A stretch of DNA of 64,000 bases, taken from Ectothiorhodospiraceae bacterium. Its GTDB lineage: Bacteria; Pseudomonadota; Gammaproteobacteria; HK1. The stretch spans positions 62,001-126,000 of the forward strand of contig JACKNM010000004.1 in NCBI GenBank assembly GCA_024234875.1, in the 5' to 3' direction. The translations under genes were made by a program, and so were the position numbers. Below, piece after piece: positions 32,798 to 41,940 of the stretch (its first letter is position 1; each line of letters begins with the position of its first letter). The notes under the pieces were generated by a model, which saw nothing but the letters and a program-made list of their open reading frames with translations, did not search any database and was not told where the DNA came from.

Positions 32798-33967
32798 CTA
32801 TCCGGCCGCCAGGCATCCGTCCAACACCGCCAACGCCTCGTCGATCTCGGCATCGGTGGTGCGCAGCGACGGCATCAGGCGCAGGGTGTCGGGTCGCGGC
32901 GCGTTGATCAGCAACCCGGCCGCCATCGCCGCGTCGCGCACCGCCTCGGCGCTCGGCGTCGCGAGCCTCACCGCCAACAGCAGGCCGGCGCCGCGCACCT
33001 CGAGAAAGCCGTGTCGACGACCGAGCGCCTGGAGACCGGCGCGCAACCGCGCCCCCGCCTCGCGCACCCGGGCGAGGAACGCCGGCCGGCTCACCACGTC
33101 GAGAACCGCGATCGCCACCGCGCTCACCAGCGGGTTGCCGTTGTAGGTACCGCCCTGGTCCCCGTGCTCGAAGCAGCAGGCACGCCGCCGGGCGACCATC
33201 GCCGAGACCGGCACCCCGCCGCCGAGCCCCTTGCCCAGGGTCATGATGTCCGGCGTGATGCCCTCGGCCTGGAATGCGAACAGGCTACCGGTGCGTCCCA
33301 TCCCGGTCTGCACCTCGTCGAGGATCAGCAGCAGGTCGTGCGCGTCGGCCAGCGCGCGCAGCTCGCGCAGGTAGCCGGCAGGTGGAACGACGACCCCGGC
33401 CTCGCCCTGGATCGGCTCGACCATCAACGCGACCGTCCGCGCCGTGACGGCGCGGGCCATCGCCGCGGCATCGCCGAACGGCACCTTCACGAACCCGCTC
33501 GGCATCGGCGGGAACATCCGGTCCCAGCCGGGCTTTCCGCTCGCCGACATCATCGCCAGCGTGCGGCCGTGGAAGCCGCCCTCGGTGGTGACGATCTCGA
33601 ACGCGCCGTCGCGGTTGACTCGTCCCCACTTGCGCGCGAGCTTCACCGCGGCCTCGTTGGCCTCCGCGCCCGAGCTCGCGAAATGGACCTGGTCGAGCCC
33701 GGCGAGGGCGGTGAGTCGCGCCGCCAGCTCGAGCTGCGGCGCGTTGTGCAGCGCCGGGCTCGGCGTGATCAATGTGCCGGCCTGGCGCGACAGCGCCTGC
33801 GCGATCTCGGGTGGGCAGTGGCCGAGGGCGTTCACCGCCCAGCCCTGGATGAAGTCGAGGTAGCGCTGGCCGTGGTCGTCGAAGAGATAGGCGCCGTCGC
33901 CGCGGCACATGACGCGCTCGGGGCGCGCGGTGATGGACATGAGAGGAGAGTCGGCGGTCGTGCTCAT
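32798..33967 (-). CDS. Class III aminotransferase, acetylornithine aminotransferase-like
   Basis: A 389-residue PLP aminotransferase: YLDFIQGWAVNALGHCPPEI, FASSGAEANEAAVKLARK, GGFHGRTLAMMSASGKPG, LLLILDEVQTGMGRTG, PLP Lys in TLGKGLGGGVP, and GGTYNGNPL. The FHGRT and GRTG motifs place it with ArgD/gabT-type enzymes that use acetylornithine, ornithine or gamma-aminobutyrate as amino donor with 2-oxoglutarate. It stands apart from other arginine genes, so a catabolic role is equally possible. ATG 33967 has GAGGA 7 bases upstream. It diverges from the second hyuA gene over 290 bases in which I found no confident site. Confidence 0.85.
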   Translation of the reverse strand: MSTTADSPLMSITARPERVMCRGDGAYLFDDHGQRYLDFIQGWAVNALGHCPPEIAQALSRQAGTLITPSPALHNAPQLELAARLTALAGLDQVHFASSGAEANEAAVKLARKWGRVNRDGAFEIVTTEGGFHGRTLAMMSASGKPGWDRMFPPMPSGFVKVPFGDAAAMARAVTARTVALMVEPIQGEAGVVVPPAGYLRELRALADAHDLLLILDEVQTGMGRTGSLFAFQAEGITPDIMTLGKGLGGGVPVSAMVARRRACCFEHGDQGGTYNGNPLVSAVAIAVLDVVSRPAFLARVREAGARLRAGLQALGRRHGFLEVRGAGLLLAVRLATPSAEAVRDAAMAAGLLINAPRPDTLRLMPSLRTTDAEIDEALAVLDGCLAAG

Positions 33968-34257
33968 GGTGTCGTCCTCGCAGGAGGGGCGACGTCACGA
34001 GCCATGAGCCGCCCCGGGTGGGTGGCGGCTCGGTCGTCGTTCGGTCAGGTTCTACGAGGCAACGACGCCCGGCCACCGTTGGTCGGTGGCGCGGCGGCGC
34101 GAACGCAGGTTGACGGTCGACGACGACATGGGCGGCAATGTGTGCGCAAACCGTGCGCGCGTCAAGCGACCATCGGCGTGGCGGCGCCGCGCTCGCGCCG
34201 AGATCGCTGTGCTAGGCTTCGCCGGCCGCGATGACCGCACACGGGGAGAGATGCTGC

Positions 34258-36333
34258 ATGGCCGAGCGCGCCGGGGGCTATCGAATCGGGATCGATGTCG
34301 GCGGCACCTTCACCGACTTCGTGCTGGCTGATCCGGCGACCGGAGCCATCCACACCTTCAAGGAGCCGAGCACCCCGCACGACCCGTCCGAGGCGGTCGA
34401 GCGCGGGATCCGGGCGATGCTCGAGCAGCACGCGGTGGCGGCGGGCTCCATCGACGCCATCGTCCACGGCACCACGCTGGGCCTGAACGCGATCCTGCAG
34501 CGGCGCGGCGCCGCGACCGTGCTCGTGGTCTCGCGAGGCAACCGCGACGTGCTCGAGCTCGCGCGCTGCCGCATGCCCTCGCCGTACGACTTCTCGCTGC
34601 CGCGCGACGAGCCGCTGCTGCCGCGCGACCGGGTGTTCGAGGTGAACGCCCGCTGCGATGCCAGCGGCGAGATCATCGCGCGCCCGCAGGCGAGTGAGCT
34701 CGACGCCGTCGCCGAGCGCATCCGCGCCACCGAGGCCCACGCCGCCGCGGTCACGTTGCTGAACGCCTATCTCACGCCGTCACTCGAGGACGAGGTGGCG
34801 GCCGCGCTGCGCGAGCGGCTCCCGGGGGTGCACATCACCGCCTCGACGCGGGTGTGGCCGGAGATGCGCGAGTACGAGCGCGCGATGCTGGCGGTGATGA
34901 ACGCCTACGTGCACCCGATGCTCGACGCCTACTACGAGCGGCTCGAGCAACGCCTGCGTGCCATCGGCATCGACGCCGACCTCTATCTGACGGCGTCGAA
35001 CGGCGGCACCCTGAGCGTCGCCTCCGCCCGCGACCGCCCGGTCGACACCCTGCTCTCCGGTCCGGCATCGGGGGTGGTCGCGGGCTGCCAGCTCGCCGCC
35101 CGTCTCGGCCTCGACGGCATGGTGTCGATCGACATGGGCGGCACGAGCTGCGACATGGCGGTCGCCGAGGGCGGCGCGCCGCGGCTCACCACTCGCGCCC
35201 ATGTCGGCGAGTTCCCGGTGATCGCGCCGGTGGTCGACGTGTCGGCGATCGGTGCCGGCGGCGGCTCGGTGGTGTGGGTCGACTCGCAGGGCGTGCTGAA
35301 GGTCGGGCCGCGAAGCGCCGGTGCCGACCCGGGGCCGGTCTGCTACGGTCGCGGCGGCACCGAGCCGACGGTCACCGACTGCTTCCTGGTCACCGGGTTG
35401 GTCGACGCCGATGCCTTCCTCGGCGGTCGCATGCACCTCGACCGCGCCGCGGCCGAACGGGTGCTCGCCGAGCTCGGGCGGCGTATCGGCTTCGACGGTG
35501 AGGATGCAGCGGTGCGCGCGGCCGACGCCGCCATCCGCGTCGCCACCGCCATGATGGGCACCGCGCTCTACAAGGAGCTCGCCCAGCGCGGCGTCGATCC
35601 GCGCGGGCTCGCGCTGGTCGCCTTCGGTGGCGCCGGCCCGACCCAGGCCTCGCTGCTGGCCGACGAGGCCCGCCTCGACCGCATCGTCGTCCCGCTCGCC
35701 CCCGGAACTTTCTGCGCCTACGGCGCGATGCAGAGCGAGGTCCGTCGCGACTACGTACGCAGCCTCCGGGTGCGGCTCACCGCGGCACCGGCGATCGACG
35801 CGGTGCGCGCGAGCCTCGCGGAGATGGAAGCCGAGGCGCTCGCCTGGGTGTCGTCGGAGGGTGCGCGGCTCGCGGCACCGGTGATCACGCGCAGCGCCGA
35901 CATGCGCTACGCCGGGCAGGCCTACGATCTCGCGGTGCCGCTCACCGACGCCGACGTCGAGGCCGACGCGGCGGCGCTGGCGGAGCGTTTCCACGCCGAG
36001 CACGCCCGCGTCTACGGCTTCCCGGATCGCGAGAGCGAGGTCGAGGTGATGACGGTGCGGCTCAGCGTCTCGCGCGCACTGCCGCCGGTCGAGCCGGCGA
36101 CCCTCGCGCCGGGAGCCGGCACGCCGCAATCGCTCGGCACCCGGGCGCTGCACGTGCGCGAGCGCGGCGTCGAGGCGACGGTCTACCACCGCGATGCGCT
36201 GCACCCCGGGCACCGGCTGACCGGCCCGGCGATCGTCGAGCAGAGCGACACCACGGTGCTGGTGCTCCCCGGCTGGGACGGCACCGTCCACGCCGAGGGC
36301 GCGCTGGTCCTCACCCGCAAGCGAGGTGCATGA
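34258..36333 (+). CDS. Hydantoinase A / oxoprolinase family protein, second copy
   Basis: A 691-residue HyuA-type ATPase: YRIGIDVGGTFTDFVLADP, HGTTLGLNAILQR, LLNAYLTPSLEDEVAAAL, MVSIDMGGTSCDMAV, and FGGAGPTQASLLADEA. The actin-like phosphate motifs are intact. GGGGAGAG before ATG 34258 fixes the start over the longer GTG/ATG frame at 34231. One base separates it from hyuB. The paralogue at 18349 differs throughout the middle, and this copy has an ATG beside an OYE-type gene instead of a transporter, so it probably handles a different ring or lactam. Confidence 0.87.
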   Translation: MAERAGGYRIGIDVGGTFTDFVLADPATGAIHTFKEPSTPHDPSEAVERGIRAMLEQHAVAAGSIDAIVHGTTLGLNAILQRRGAATVLVVSRGNRDVLELARCRMPSPYDFSLPRDEPLLPRDRVFEVNARCDASGEIIARPQASELDAVAERIRATEAHAAAVTLLNAYLTPSLEDEVAAALRERLPGVHITASTRVWPEMREYERAMLAVMNAYVHPMLDAYYERLEQRLRAIGIDADLYLTASNGGTLSVASARDRPVDTLLSGPASGVVAGCQLAARLGLDGMVSIDMGGTSCDMAVAEGGAPRLTTRAHVGEFPVIAPVVDVSAIGAGGGSVVWVDSQGVLKVGPRSAGADPGPVCYGRGGTEPTVTDCFLVTGLVDADAFLGGRMHLDRAAAERVLAELGRRIGFDGEDAAVRAADAAIRVATAMMGTALYKELAQRGVDPRGLALVAFGGAGPTQASLLADEARLDRIVVPLAPGTFCAYGAMQSEVRRDYVRSLRVRLTAAPAIDAVRASLAEMEAEALAWVSSEGARLAAPVITRSADMRYAGQAYDLAVPLTDADVEADAAALAERFHAEHARVYGFPDRESEVEVMTVRLSVSRALPPVEPATLAPGAGTPQSLGTRALHVRERGVEATVYHRDALHPGHRLTGPAIVEQSDTTVLVLPGWDGTVHAEGALVLTRKRGA

Positions 36334-36334
36334 G

Positions 36335-38344
36335 ATGGCCATGGAGCTCGATCCGGTCTCACTCGAGATCCTGCGCAACAAGCTCACCGCCATCGCCGAG
36401 GAGATGGGGATCACGCTGCAGCGCACCGGCCGCACGCTGTACGTGAAGGAGACGGCGGACTTCGGCACCGCGCTCGCGACCCCGGCCGGCAAGTTCTTCG
36501 CCTTCCCGGTCGGCATCGGGGTGGCCGGCTTCGTCGATCTCGACTGCGCGACCACCGTGTCCTCGGTCGGAACCCTCGAGCCGGGCGACGTGATCGTGAC
36601 CAACCACCCCTACCTCTCCGGGGGCCTGTGCACCCACACCCCGGATCTCCAGCTCGTGCGTCCGTACTTCCACCGCGGCGAGCTGGTCGGCCACGGCTGG
36701 TCGTTCGTGCACTCCGCCGACGTCGGCGGCAAGGTGCCGAGCAGCGTGTCGCCCACCAACACCGAGGCCTACCAGGAAGGGCTCCTGATCCCGCCGACCA
36801 AGATTCTCAAGCGCGGCGAGTGGAACGAGGACTTCGTGCGCCTGTACCGCGCCAACGTGCGCACGCCCGAGGTCAATCTCGGTGACATCAAGGCGATGAT
36901 TGCCGCGCTCGAGGTGGGCCAGCGCAGGGTCGGCGAGGTGATCGAGCGTCACGGGCTCGACACCTTCTTCCAGGCCCAGAGCGACCTCATCGCCTACGCC
37001 GAGGCCAAGGCGCGCGACGCCTTCCGCCAGATCCCCGACGGCACCTACGAGTTCTGGGACTACCTCGACGACGACGCCTTCACCCAGGTGCCGGTGCGCA
37101 TCCGCCTGCGGATGACCGTCGACGACGGACGCATCCACCTCGATTACACCGGCAGCGAGCCGCAAACCCTCGGGCCGTTCAACATCGTGACGCTGGGGCG
37201 CTCGCACCCGTGGGTCACGCTGCGGCTGCTGGCCTACGCGGTCACGCGCGACCCGACGCTGCCGGTGAACAGCGGGGTGTTCCGCAACGTGAGCGTGACC
37301 CTGCCGGAGGGCTCGGTGCTGAACCCGGTCTTTCCCGCCGCCTCCGGGATCCGCACCGCCTCGGGCGTGCGCTGCTACGACGTGGTCAACGGCGCGCTCT
37401 CCAAGGCGATCCCGGAGTTCATGCCGGCGGCGCCGGGCGGGAACATCGTCCCCGTGGTGCTGGTCGAGCCACCGCACCCCGACGGCCGCCGTCCGGTGAC
37501 GGTGATCCAGTTCATGGTCGGCGCCACCGGGGCGCGCCGCGGCCGCGACGGTACCGACGGTCGCGACCCGAGCTTCAGCAACATGGCCAACAACCCGATC
37601 GAGACGGTCGAGGCCGAGGCGAGCGTGATCGTGCGCGAGTACGGTCTGCGCGCCGACTCCGGCGGCGCCGGCAAGTGGCGCGGCGGCGCCGGCCAGATGA
37701 TCAGCTTCGAGGTGCGTCGCGACGGATGCCAGCTCCTCGCCCGCGGCCTGGAGCGCCTGCGCTTCCCGCCCTGGGGGGCGGCCGGCGGCAAGGCCAGCAA
37801 GCTCACCCGGGTGGTGCTCAATCTCGGCACCGAGCGCGAGCGCGACCTCGGCAAGCTCGACATGGTCACGGTGAACCGCGGCGACGTGGTCACGGCATTG
37901 ATGAGCGGTGCCGGCGGCTACGGCGATCCGTTCGAGCGCGACGTCGAGGCGGTGCTCGACGACGTGCGACGCGGGATCGTGAGCGTCGAGGGGGCGGCGG
38001 TGGACTACGGCGTCGCCATCGTCGACGGCGGTGTCGACGCGAGACGCACCGCGGAGCTCCGTGCCGCGCGCCCGGCGACCTCGAGCGACGGCTTCGACTT
38101 CGGGCCGGAGCGCGCGGCCTGGGAGTCGGTGTTCGACGCCGAGCACATGTCGAGGCTCGGTGCCAGGCTCGCGGATCTGCCCGCCCACGAGCGTCAAGCG
38201 CGGCGCCACGCGCTGTTTCGCAGCATCGAGCCGCGCCTGATGGTGCCGGCCACCGAGCGCAGACACGCGTTCGCCGAGCTCTTCGCCGACGCGCCGGCCG
38301 TCGTCGCCGAGCTCGACCGCCTGCTCGAGGGTGACGCGGCGTGA
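36335..38344 (+). CDS. Hydantoinase B / oxoprolinase family protein, second copy
   Basis: A 669-residue HyuB-type subunit: VSLEILRNKLTAIAEEMGITL, EPGDVIVTNHPYLSGG, WSFVHSADVGG, and YGLRADSGGAGKWRGGAGQ. It is about 80 residues longer than the copy at 16586, with an extra C-terminal domain (RAAWESVFDAEHMSRLGARL ... AFAELFADAPAVVAELDRL) seen in some acetophenone-carboxylase and acetone-carboxylase relatives. ATG 36335 follows GAGG by 8 bases. It forms one operon with hyuA upstream and an OYE gene that starts inside its stop codon. Cyclic amide hydrolysis is the default call; an ATP-dependent carboxylase role should be kept open. Confidence 0.85.
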   Translation: MAMELDPVSLEILRNKLTAIAEEMGITLQRTGRTLYVKETADFGTALATPAGKFFAFPVGIGVAGFVDLDCATTVSSVGTLEPGDVIVTNHPYLSGGLCTHTPDLQLVRPYFHRGELVGHGWSFVHSADVGGKVPSSVSPTNTEAYQEGLLIPPTKILKRGEWNEDFVRLYRANVRTPEVNLGDIKAMIAALEVGQRRVGEVIERHGLDTFFQAQSDLIAYAEAKARDAFRQIPDGTYEFWDYLDDDAFTQVPVRIRLRMTVDDGRIHLDYTGSEPQTLGPFNIVTLGRSHPWVTLRLLAYAVTRDPTLPVNSGVFRNVSVTLPEGSVLNPVFPAASGIRTASGVRCYDVVNGALSKAIPEFMPAAPGGNIVPVVLVEPPHPDGRRPVTVIQFMVGATGARRGRDGTDGRDPSFSNMANNPIETVEAEASVIVREYGLRADSGGAGKWRGGAGQMISFEVRRDGCQLLARGLERLRFPPWGAAGGKASKLTRVVLNLGTERERDLGKLDMVTVNRGDVVTALMSGAGGYGDPFERDVEAVLDDVRRGIVSVEGAAVDYGVAIVDGGVDARRTAELRAARPATSSDGFDFGPERAAWESVFDAEHMSRLGARLADLPAHERQARRHALFRSIEPRLMVPATERRHAFAELFADAPAVVAELDRLLEGDAA

Positions 38345-39504
38345 GCGGATCGTCTCGTCTGTTCTCGCCGTTCTCGCTGCGCGGGGTCACGTTCCCCAAT
38401 CGCATCGTGGTCTCGCCGATGCAGATGTATCTCGCGCCCGACGCCGTCGCCACCGACTGGCACTTCCAGCATCTGGCGAAGTACGCGGTCGGTGGGGCCG
38501 GCTGCGTCTTCGGCGAGGTGCTCTGCGTCGAGCCGCGGGGGCGCAACACCCACTGGGATCTCGGCATCTGGGACGACGCGCAGGTGCCACCGCTCGCGCG
38601 CATCGCCGCGTTCCTGCGCGAGGCGGGCGCGGTGCCGGCGGCACAGATCGGGCACTGCGGCGCCAAGGCCTCGCGCCAGCGACCTTTCGACGGTCACGGC
38701 CCGCTCGGCCCCGACGATGCCGCCCGCGGCGAGCCGCCCTGGACCCCGCTCGGGCCGACCGACGACCCCGCCGCCGAGGGCTACCTCGTCCCGCACGCGC
38801 TCACCGCGGCGGAGATCGCCACCATCGTCGATCAGTTCGCGGCCGGAACCCGCCGCATCGACGCCGCCGGCTACGACTTCCTGGAGGTGCACGCCGCGCA
38901 CGGCTACCTCATCCACTCCTTCTACTCGCCGATCAGCAACCGCCGCACCGACGGCTACGGCGGCGATCGCAGGGGCCGGATGCGTCTCGCGCTGGAGATC
39001 GCGGAGGCGGTGCGCGGCAACTGGCCCGACGACAAGCCGCTGTCCTACCGCCTCTCCTGCGTCGACGGCATGGAAGGCGGCTGGACGATCGAGGACACGG
39101 TGGCGCTCGCGCGCGAGCTCCGCGCCCGTGGTGTCGACACCATCGACTGCTCCTCGCGCGGAGTTCGCGGCGCGACCTCGCTCGCCAATCTCGAGGCGTC
39201 GCGCCGCCCGGCGGTGGCCGGCTACCAGGTCCCGTACGCCGAGCACGTCCGTCGCGAGACCGGGATCCCGACCATGGCGGTCGGCCTCATCCTCACCCCG
39301 CGCCAGGCCGAGCGGATCCTCGAGCGCGAGCAGGCGGATCTGGTGCTCCTCGCGCGCGAGGCGCTGGTCGACCCGCACTGGGCGCTGCGCGCCGCGCGCG
39401 AGCTCGAGCCCGACGCCGGCTGGCAGCGCTGGCCCCCGAGCTGGGCCTGGTGGCTCGCGCAGCGCGAGCGCACCGGGATCGAGTATCCGGACGGTTGGGA
39501 GTAG
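38341..39504 (+). CDS. Old Yellow Enzyme family NADH:flavin oxidoreductase
   Basis: A 387-residue FMN barrel: FSPFSLRGVTFPNRIVVSPM at the start, AQIGHCGAKA, EVHAAHGYLIHSFYSP with the active-site His pair, and a C-terminal FMN-phosphate loop (TMAVGLILTPRQAERILE). It resembles YqjM-type ene-reductases, which reduce activated C=C bonds with NAD(P)H. The start is GTG 38341, overlapping the hyuB stop by GTGA, so it is translationally coupled to it. A ring-reducing step before or after amide cleavage is the natural reading, for example on an unsaturated lactam or imide, but this is inference. Confidence 0.88.
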   Translation: MSGSSRLFSPFSLRGVTFPNRIVVSPMQMYLAPDAVATDWHFQHLAKYAVGGAGCVFGEVLCVEPRGRNTHWDLGIWDDAQVPPLARIAAFLREAGAVPAAQIGHCGAKASRQRPFDGHGPLGPDDAARGEPPWTPLGPTDDPAAEGYLVPHALTAAEIATIVDQFAAGTRRIDAAGYDFLEVHAAHGYLIHSFYSPISNRRTDGYGGDRRGRMRLALEIAEAVRGNWPDDKPLSYRLSCVDGMEGGWTIEDTVALARELRARGVDTIDCSSRGVRGATSLANLEASRRPAVAGYQVPYAEHVRRETGIPTMAVGLILTPRQAERILEREQADLVLLAREALVDPHWALRAARELEPDAGWQRWPPSWAWWLAQRERTGIEYPDGWE

Positions 39505-39508
39505 TCGG

Positions 39509-39543
39509 GGGGACGGGCACGCGCCATGCGCGAGCCAGTCCCC
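39509..39543. terminator. Bipartite hairpin between convergent genes
   Basis: Outer stem GGGGAC/GTCCCC (39509-39514 with 39538-39543), a symmetric 5-base internal loop, then inner stem CGCGC/GCGCG (39520-39524 with 39528-39532). It lies just past the OYE stop and just before the facing HD-domain gene ends, as expected for a two-way terminator. Confidence 0.45.
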
Positions 39544-39550
39544 GCCTGGC

Positions 39551-40297
39551 TCACAGCGCGTTACACGGCCTTTGCAGGGTGCGCCACATGTGGGCAGACG
39601 GCGAGTCGTCGTTGCCCAACCCTTCCGCGGGCTGGCGGAAGTGCCGGCCGATGATGTCCTCGAACTGCTCGATCTCGATCTCGAGATTCGGGTCGAACGA
39701 GTAGAGATCGTTCAGGCAGATCATGCGCGCGGTCATGTACCAGCGGTGCCCACGCGCGCGCTCGTACTCCGCGACCACGTACGGCTCCGGCCGGTAGCCC
39801 TCACCGAACAACTGCACGTAGGCCTTCGGGTACTCGTAGCCGACCGACTCGTCGGGGAAGAAGCGCAGCGCCTGGTGCACGCGCACCGACCACGCCACCT
39901 CCTCGTCGACGTAGGGCTCGATGAGCTGCGCGCCCCAGTAGCCGTGGTCGGCGCGGATGAATCCGGCAACCGAGATGTCGTGCAGCAGGCAGGCCAGAAC
40001 CGTCTTCTCCGGCAGACCGTTCTTCTGCGCCAGGTTCGCGCTCTGCAGCAGATGCTGCTGTGCCGGCGAGAACCGCAGCCGGAAGTAGTCGATCAGGGTC
40101 GGCTTCCGGGGCATCGGCGGCAGCCGCGGGTCCTCGCCCATCAGCAGCCGGGCGCCGGGGGGGCGGCTGCCGAGGGTGCGCTTGCCGTCGGCCAGGTTGT
40201 AGAGCAACGACTTGGCGACGTAGCACTCGCCGAGCTTCGTCATCTGGTCGTGCTCGAGCGCGTCGGCGCGCTCCGACAGGGACATCGCGGTGCTCAT
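39551..40297 (-). CDS. HD-domain protein (possible PhnZ-like oxygenase or phosphohydrolase)
   Basis: A 248-residue protein with an HD domain: H in AQQHLLQSANLAQ, HD in LACLLHDISVAG, H in ADHGYWGAQLIEPYV, H in WSVRVHQALRFF, and Asp in CLNDLYSFDPN. This order and spacing, with the first His followed by a helix and a late Asp, resembles the mixed-valent diiron HD oxygenases (PhnZ, TmpB) more than plain phosphohydrolases, but the match is by eye. GGAGGTC precedes ATG 40297. It lies 86 bases downstream of a DHA2 exporter gene. Substrate unknown. Confidence 0.65.
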   Translation of the reverse strand: MSTAMSLSERADALEHDQMTKLGECYVAKSLLYNLADGKRTLGSRPPGARLLMGEDPRLPPMPRKPTLIDYFRLRFSPAQQHLLQSANLAQKNGLPEKTVLACLLHDISVAGFIRADHGYWGAQLIEPYVDEEVAWSVRVHQALRFFPDESVGYEYPKAYVQLFGEGYRPEPYVVAEYERARGHRWYMTARMICLNDLYSFDPNLEIEIEQFEDIIGRHFRQPAEGLGNDDSPSAHMWRTLQRPCNAL

Positions 40298-40383
40298 GCT
40301 GACCTCCAGCGGGTCGGCGCCGCTCGCGCGGCCGTCCGGCAGGCTAGGACCGGCCGCGGCACGACGTCAAGCCGAGGCCGCCC

Positions 40384-41940
40384 TCAGCCGCGCGGCCTCG
40401 GCGGCCAGCGAATCAGCGCGATCAGTGGATAGACGGCGAACGAGACCCAGGTGAACAGGTGAAAGGCGTTCAGGTAGCCGATGGTCACCGCCTGACGGGT
40501 GACCTCGCCGGAGAGCCGCAACAGGTCGGCCTCACTGCCGAGATCCCAGCCGCCCGCATGGTGAGCGAAGAAGGCGTTGTAGGGTGAGATCCACTGCACC
40601 AGGTTCGAGTAGGACATCTTGCTGGTGTGGAACGCCAGCACGAAGCTGAACGATATGAAGTAGCTCGACGCCACGCTGCGCACGAAGTGGAACATGCCAC
40701 TGCCCTCGGCGGTGCGACGCGGGTCGAACTCCGAGAACAGCACCAGCGTGATCGGCACCCACAGGAAGCCGACACCGAAGCCCTGCACCGCGTTGCTGAT
40801 GGCCACCTCGGTGAGGGTCACGTTGACGTCGAACTGCATCATCTGGAGCCCGGCGGCGGTGTGCGCCCCGAATCCGATGAGCAGCATCGTGCGCGGCGTC
40901 CAACGGCTGCTGACCACCACCATCAGCAGCTGCGACACGAAGGTGCCGAGACCGCGTGCGGCCATCAGGGTGGCGATGGTGAACTCCGGGATCCCCCGCA
41001 ATTGCTGCAGCAGGACCGGGAGCAGCACCATCGGCGTCACGAACAGCGCGCCGAAGATGAGCGAGATGCCGAGTCCGACTGCGAAGTTGCGGTTGAGCAG
41101 GAGGCGCGGATCGAGAAAGGGCCGTTCGCGGGTGAGACTGTGGGCGACGAACACCCAGGCGGCGACCGCGGCCACGCAGGCCTCGACGACGATCTCGGTG
41201 GAGGTGAACCACTCCAGCCGCTCGCCGCGGTCGAGCATGAGCTGGATGCACGAGACCGCGACCGACAGCGATACGAAACCGGTCCAGTCGAGGCGCACCT
41301 TCGTGTCCGGCGGACGGGTCTCCTTGAGCGCCAGCAGTAGCCCGGCGAGGGCGAGCATCGCCATCGGCACCAGGATGAAGAACACCCATCGCCAGGAGAG
41401 CTCCTGGCTGACGTAGCCACCGAGCAACGGTGCGATGGTCGGCCCCATCACGACCCCGAGACCGTAGACCGCCATGGCCGGCCCACGCTTCTCGCCCGGG
41501 AAGGCGTCGATCACCACCGACTGCGAGATCGGGGTGAGTGGTGAGCCGCAGGCCGATTGCACCACCCGCCAGAGCACGAGCTGCTCGAGCGAGGTCGAGA
41601 GCCCACACATCACGGTGGCGACCGTGAAGCCGCTGACACCCCAGATCATCGCCCGCCGGCGACCGAGACGCGCCGAGAGCCAGCCGGCGGCCGGAATGGT
41701 CACCGCGGTCGCGATCAGGTTGGCGGTGATGACCCAGGCGACCTGGTCCGGACTCGCCGACATCGCGCCCTGGATCTGGGGCAGGGAGACGTTGGCGATG
41801 GTGATGGTGGTCGCGTAGAGCGTCGTGACCAGCGTGCACGACACCAGTACCCACACCGACTGCCGCCGGTCGGGCACCGACGGCTGTGGGTGGGAGCTCG
41901 AGGTGGGACTGACCGAATCCGGCCGGCGGGCCCGGGTCAC
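40384..41940 (-). CDS. MFS exporter, DHA2 (EmrB/QacA) family
   Basis: A 518-residue, ~14-helix transporter. The first helix holds VLVSCTLVTTLYATTITIANVSLPQIQ; motif A-like GWLSARLGRRRAMIWG and motif C-like GLGVVMGPTIAPLLGGYV mark it as a drug:H+ antiporter of the 14-segment group. EmrB proteins usually pair with a periplasmic adaptor (EmrA/HlyD), but none is adjacent. The start is GTG 41940 with GAGGG; it overlaps the stop of the LysM-endopeptidase gene by 4 bases, an unexpected coupling of efflux with cell-wall remodelling. Substrate unknown. Confidence 0.88.
   Translation of the reverse strand: MTRARRPDSVSPTSSSHPQPSVPDRRQSVWVLVSCTLVTTLYATTITIANVSLPQIQGAMSASPDQVAWVITANLIATAVTIPAAGWLSARLGRRRAMIWGVSGFTVATVMCGLSTSLEQLVLWRVVQSACGSPLTPISQSVVIDAFPGEKRGPAMAVYGLGVVMGPTIAPLLGGYVSQELSWRWVFFILVPMAMLALAGLLLALKETRPPDTKVRLDWTGFVSLSVAVSCIQLMLDRGERLEWFTSTEIVVEACVAAVAAWVFVAHSLTRERPFLDPRLLLNRNFAVGLGISLIFGALFVTPMVLLPVLLQQLRGIPEFTIATLMAARGLGTFVSQLLMVVVSSRWTPRTMLLIGFGAHTAAGLQMMQFDVNVTLTEVAISNAVQGFGVGFLWVPITLVLFSEFDPRRTAEGSGMFHFVRSVASSYFISFSFVLAFHTSKMSYSNLVQWISPYNAFFAHHAGGWDLGSEADLLRLSGEVTRQAVTIGYLNAFHLFTWVSFAVYPLIALIRWPPRPRG

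Noticed and set aside
34780..36603. 607-codon minus-strand frame over the second hyuA
   Set aside because: Shadow of hyuA; low-complexity composition and no motifs.
36359..38266. 635-codon minus-strand frame over the second hyuB
   Set aside because: Shadow of a clearly homologous gene on the other strand.
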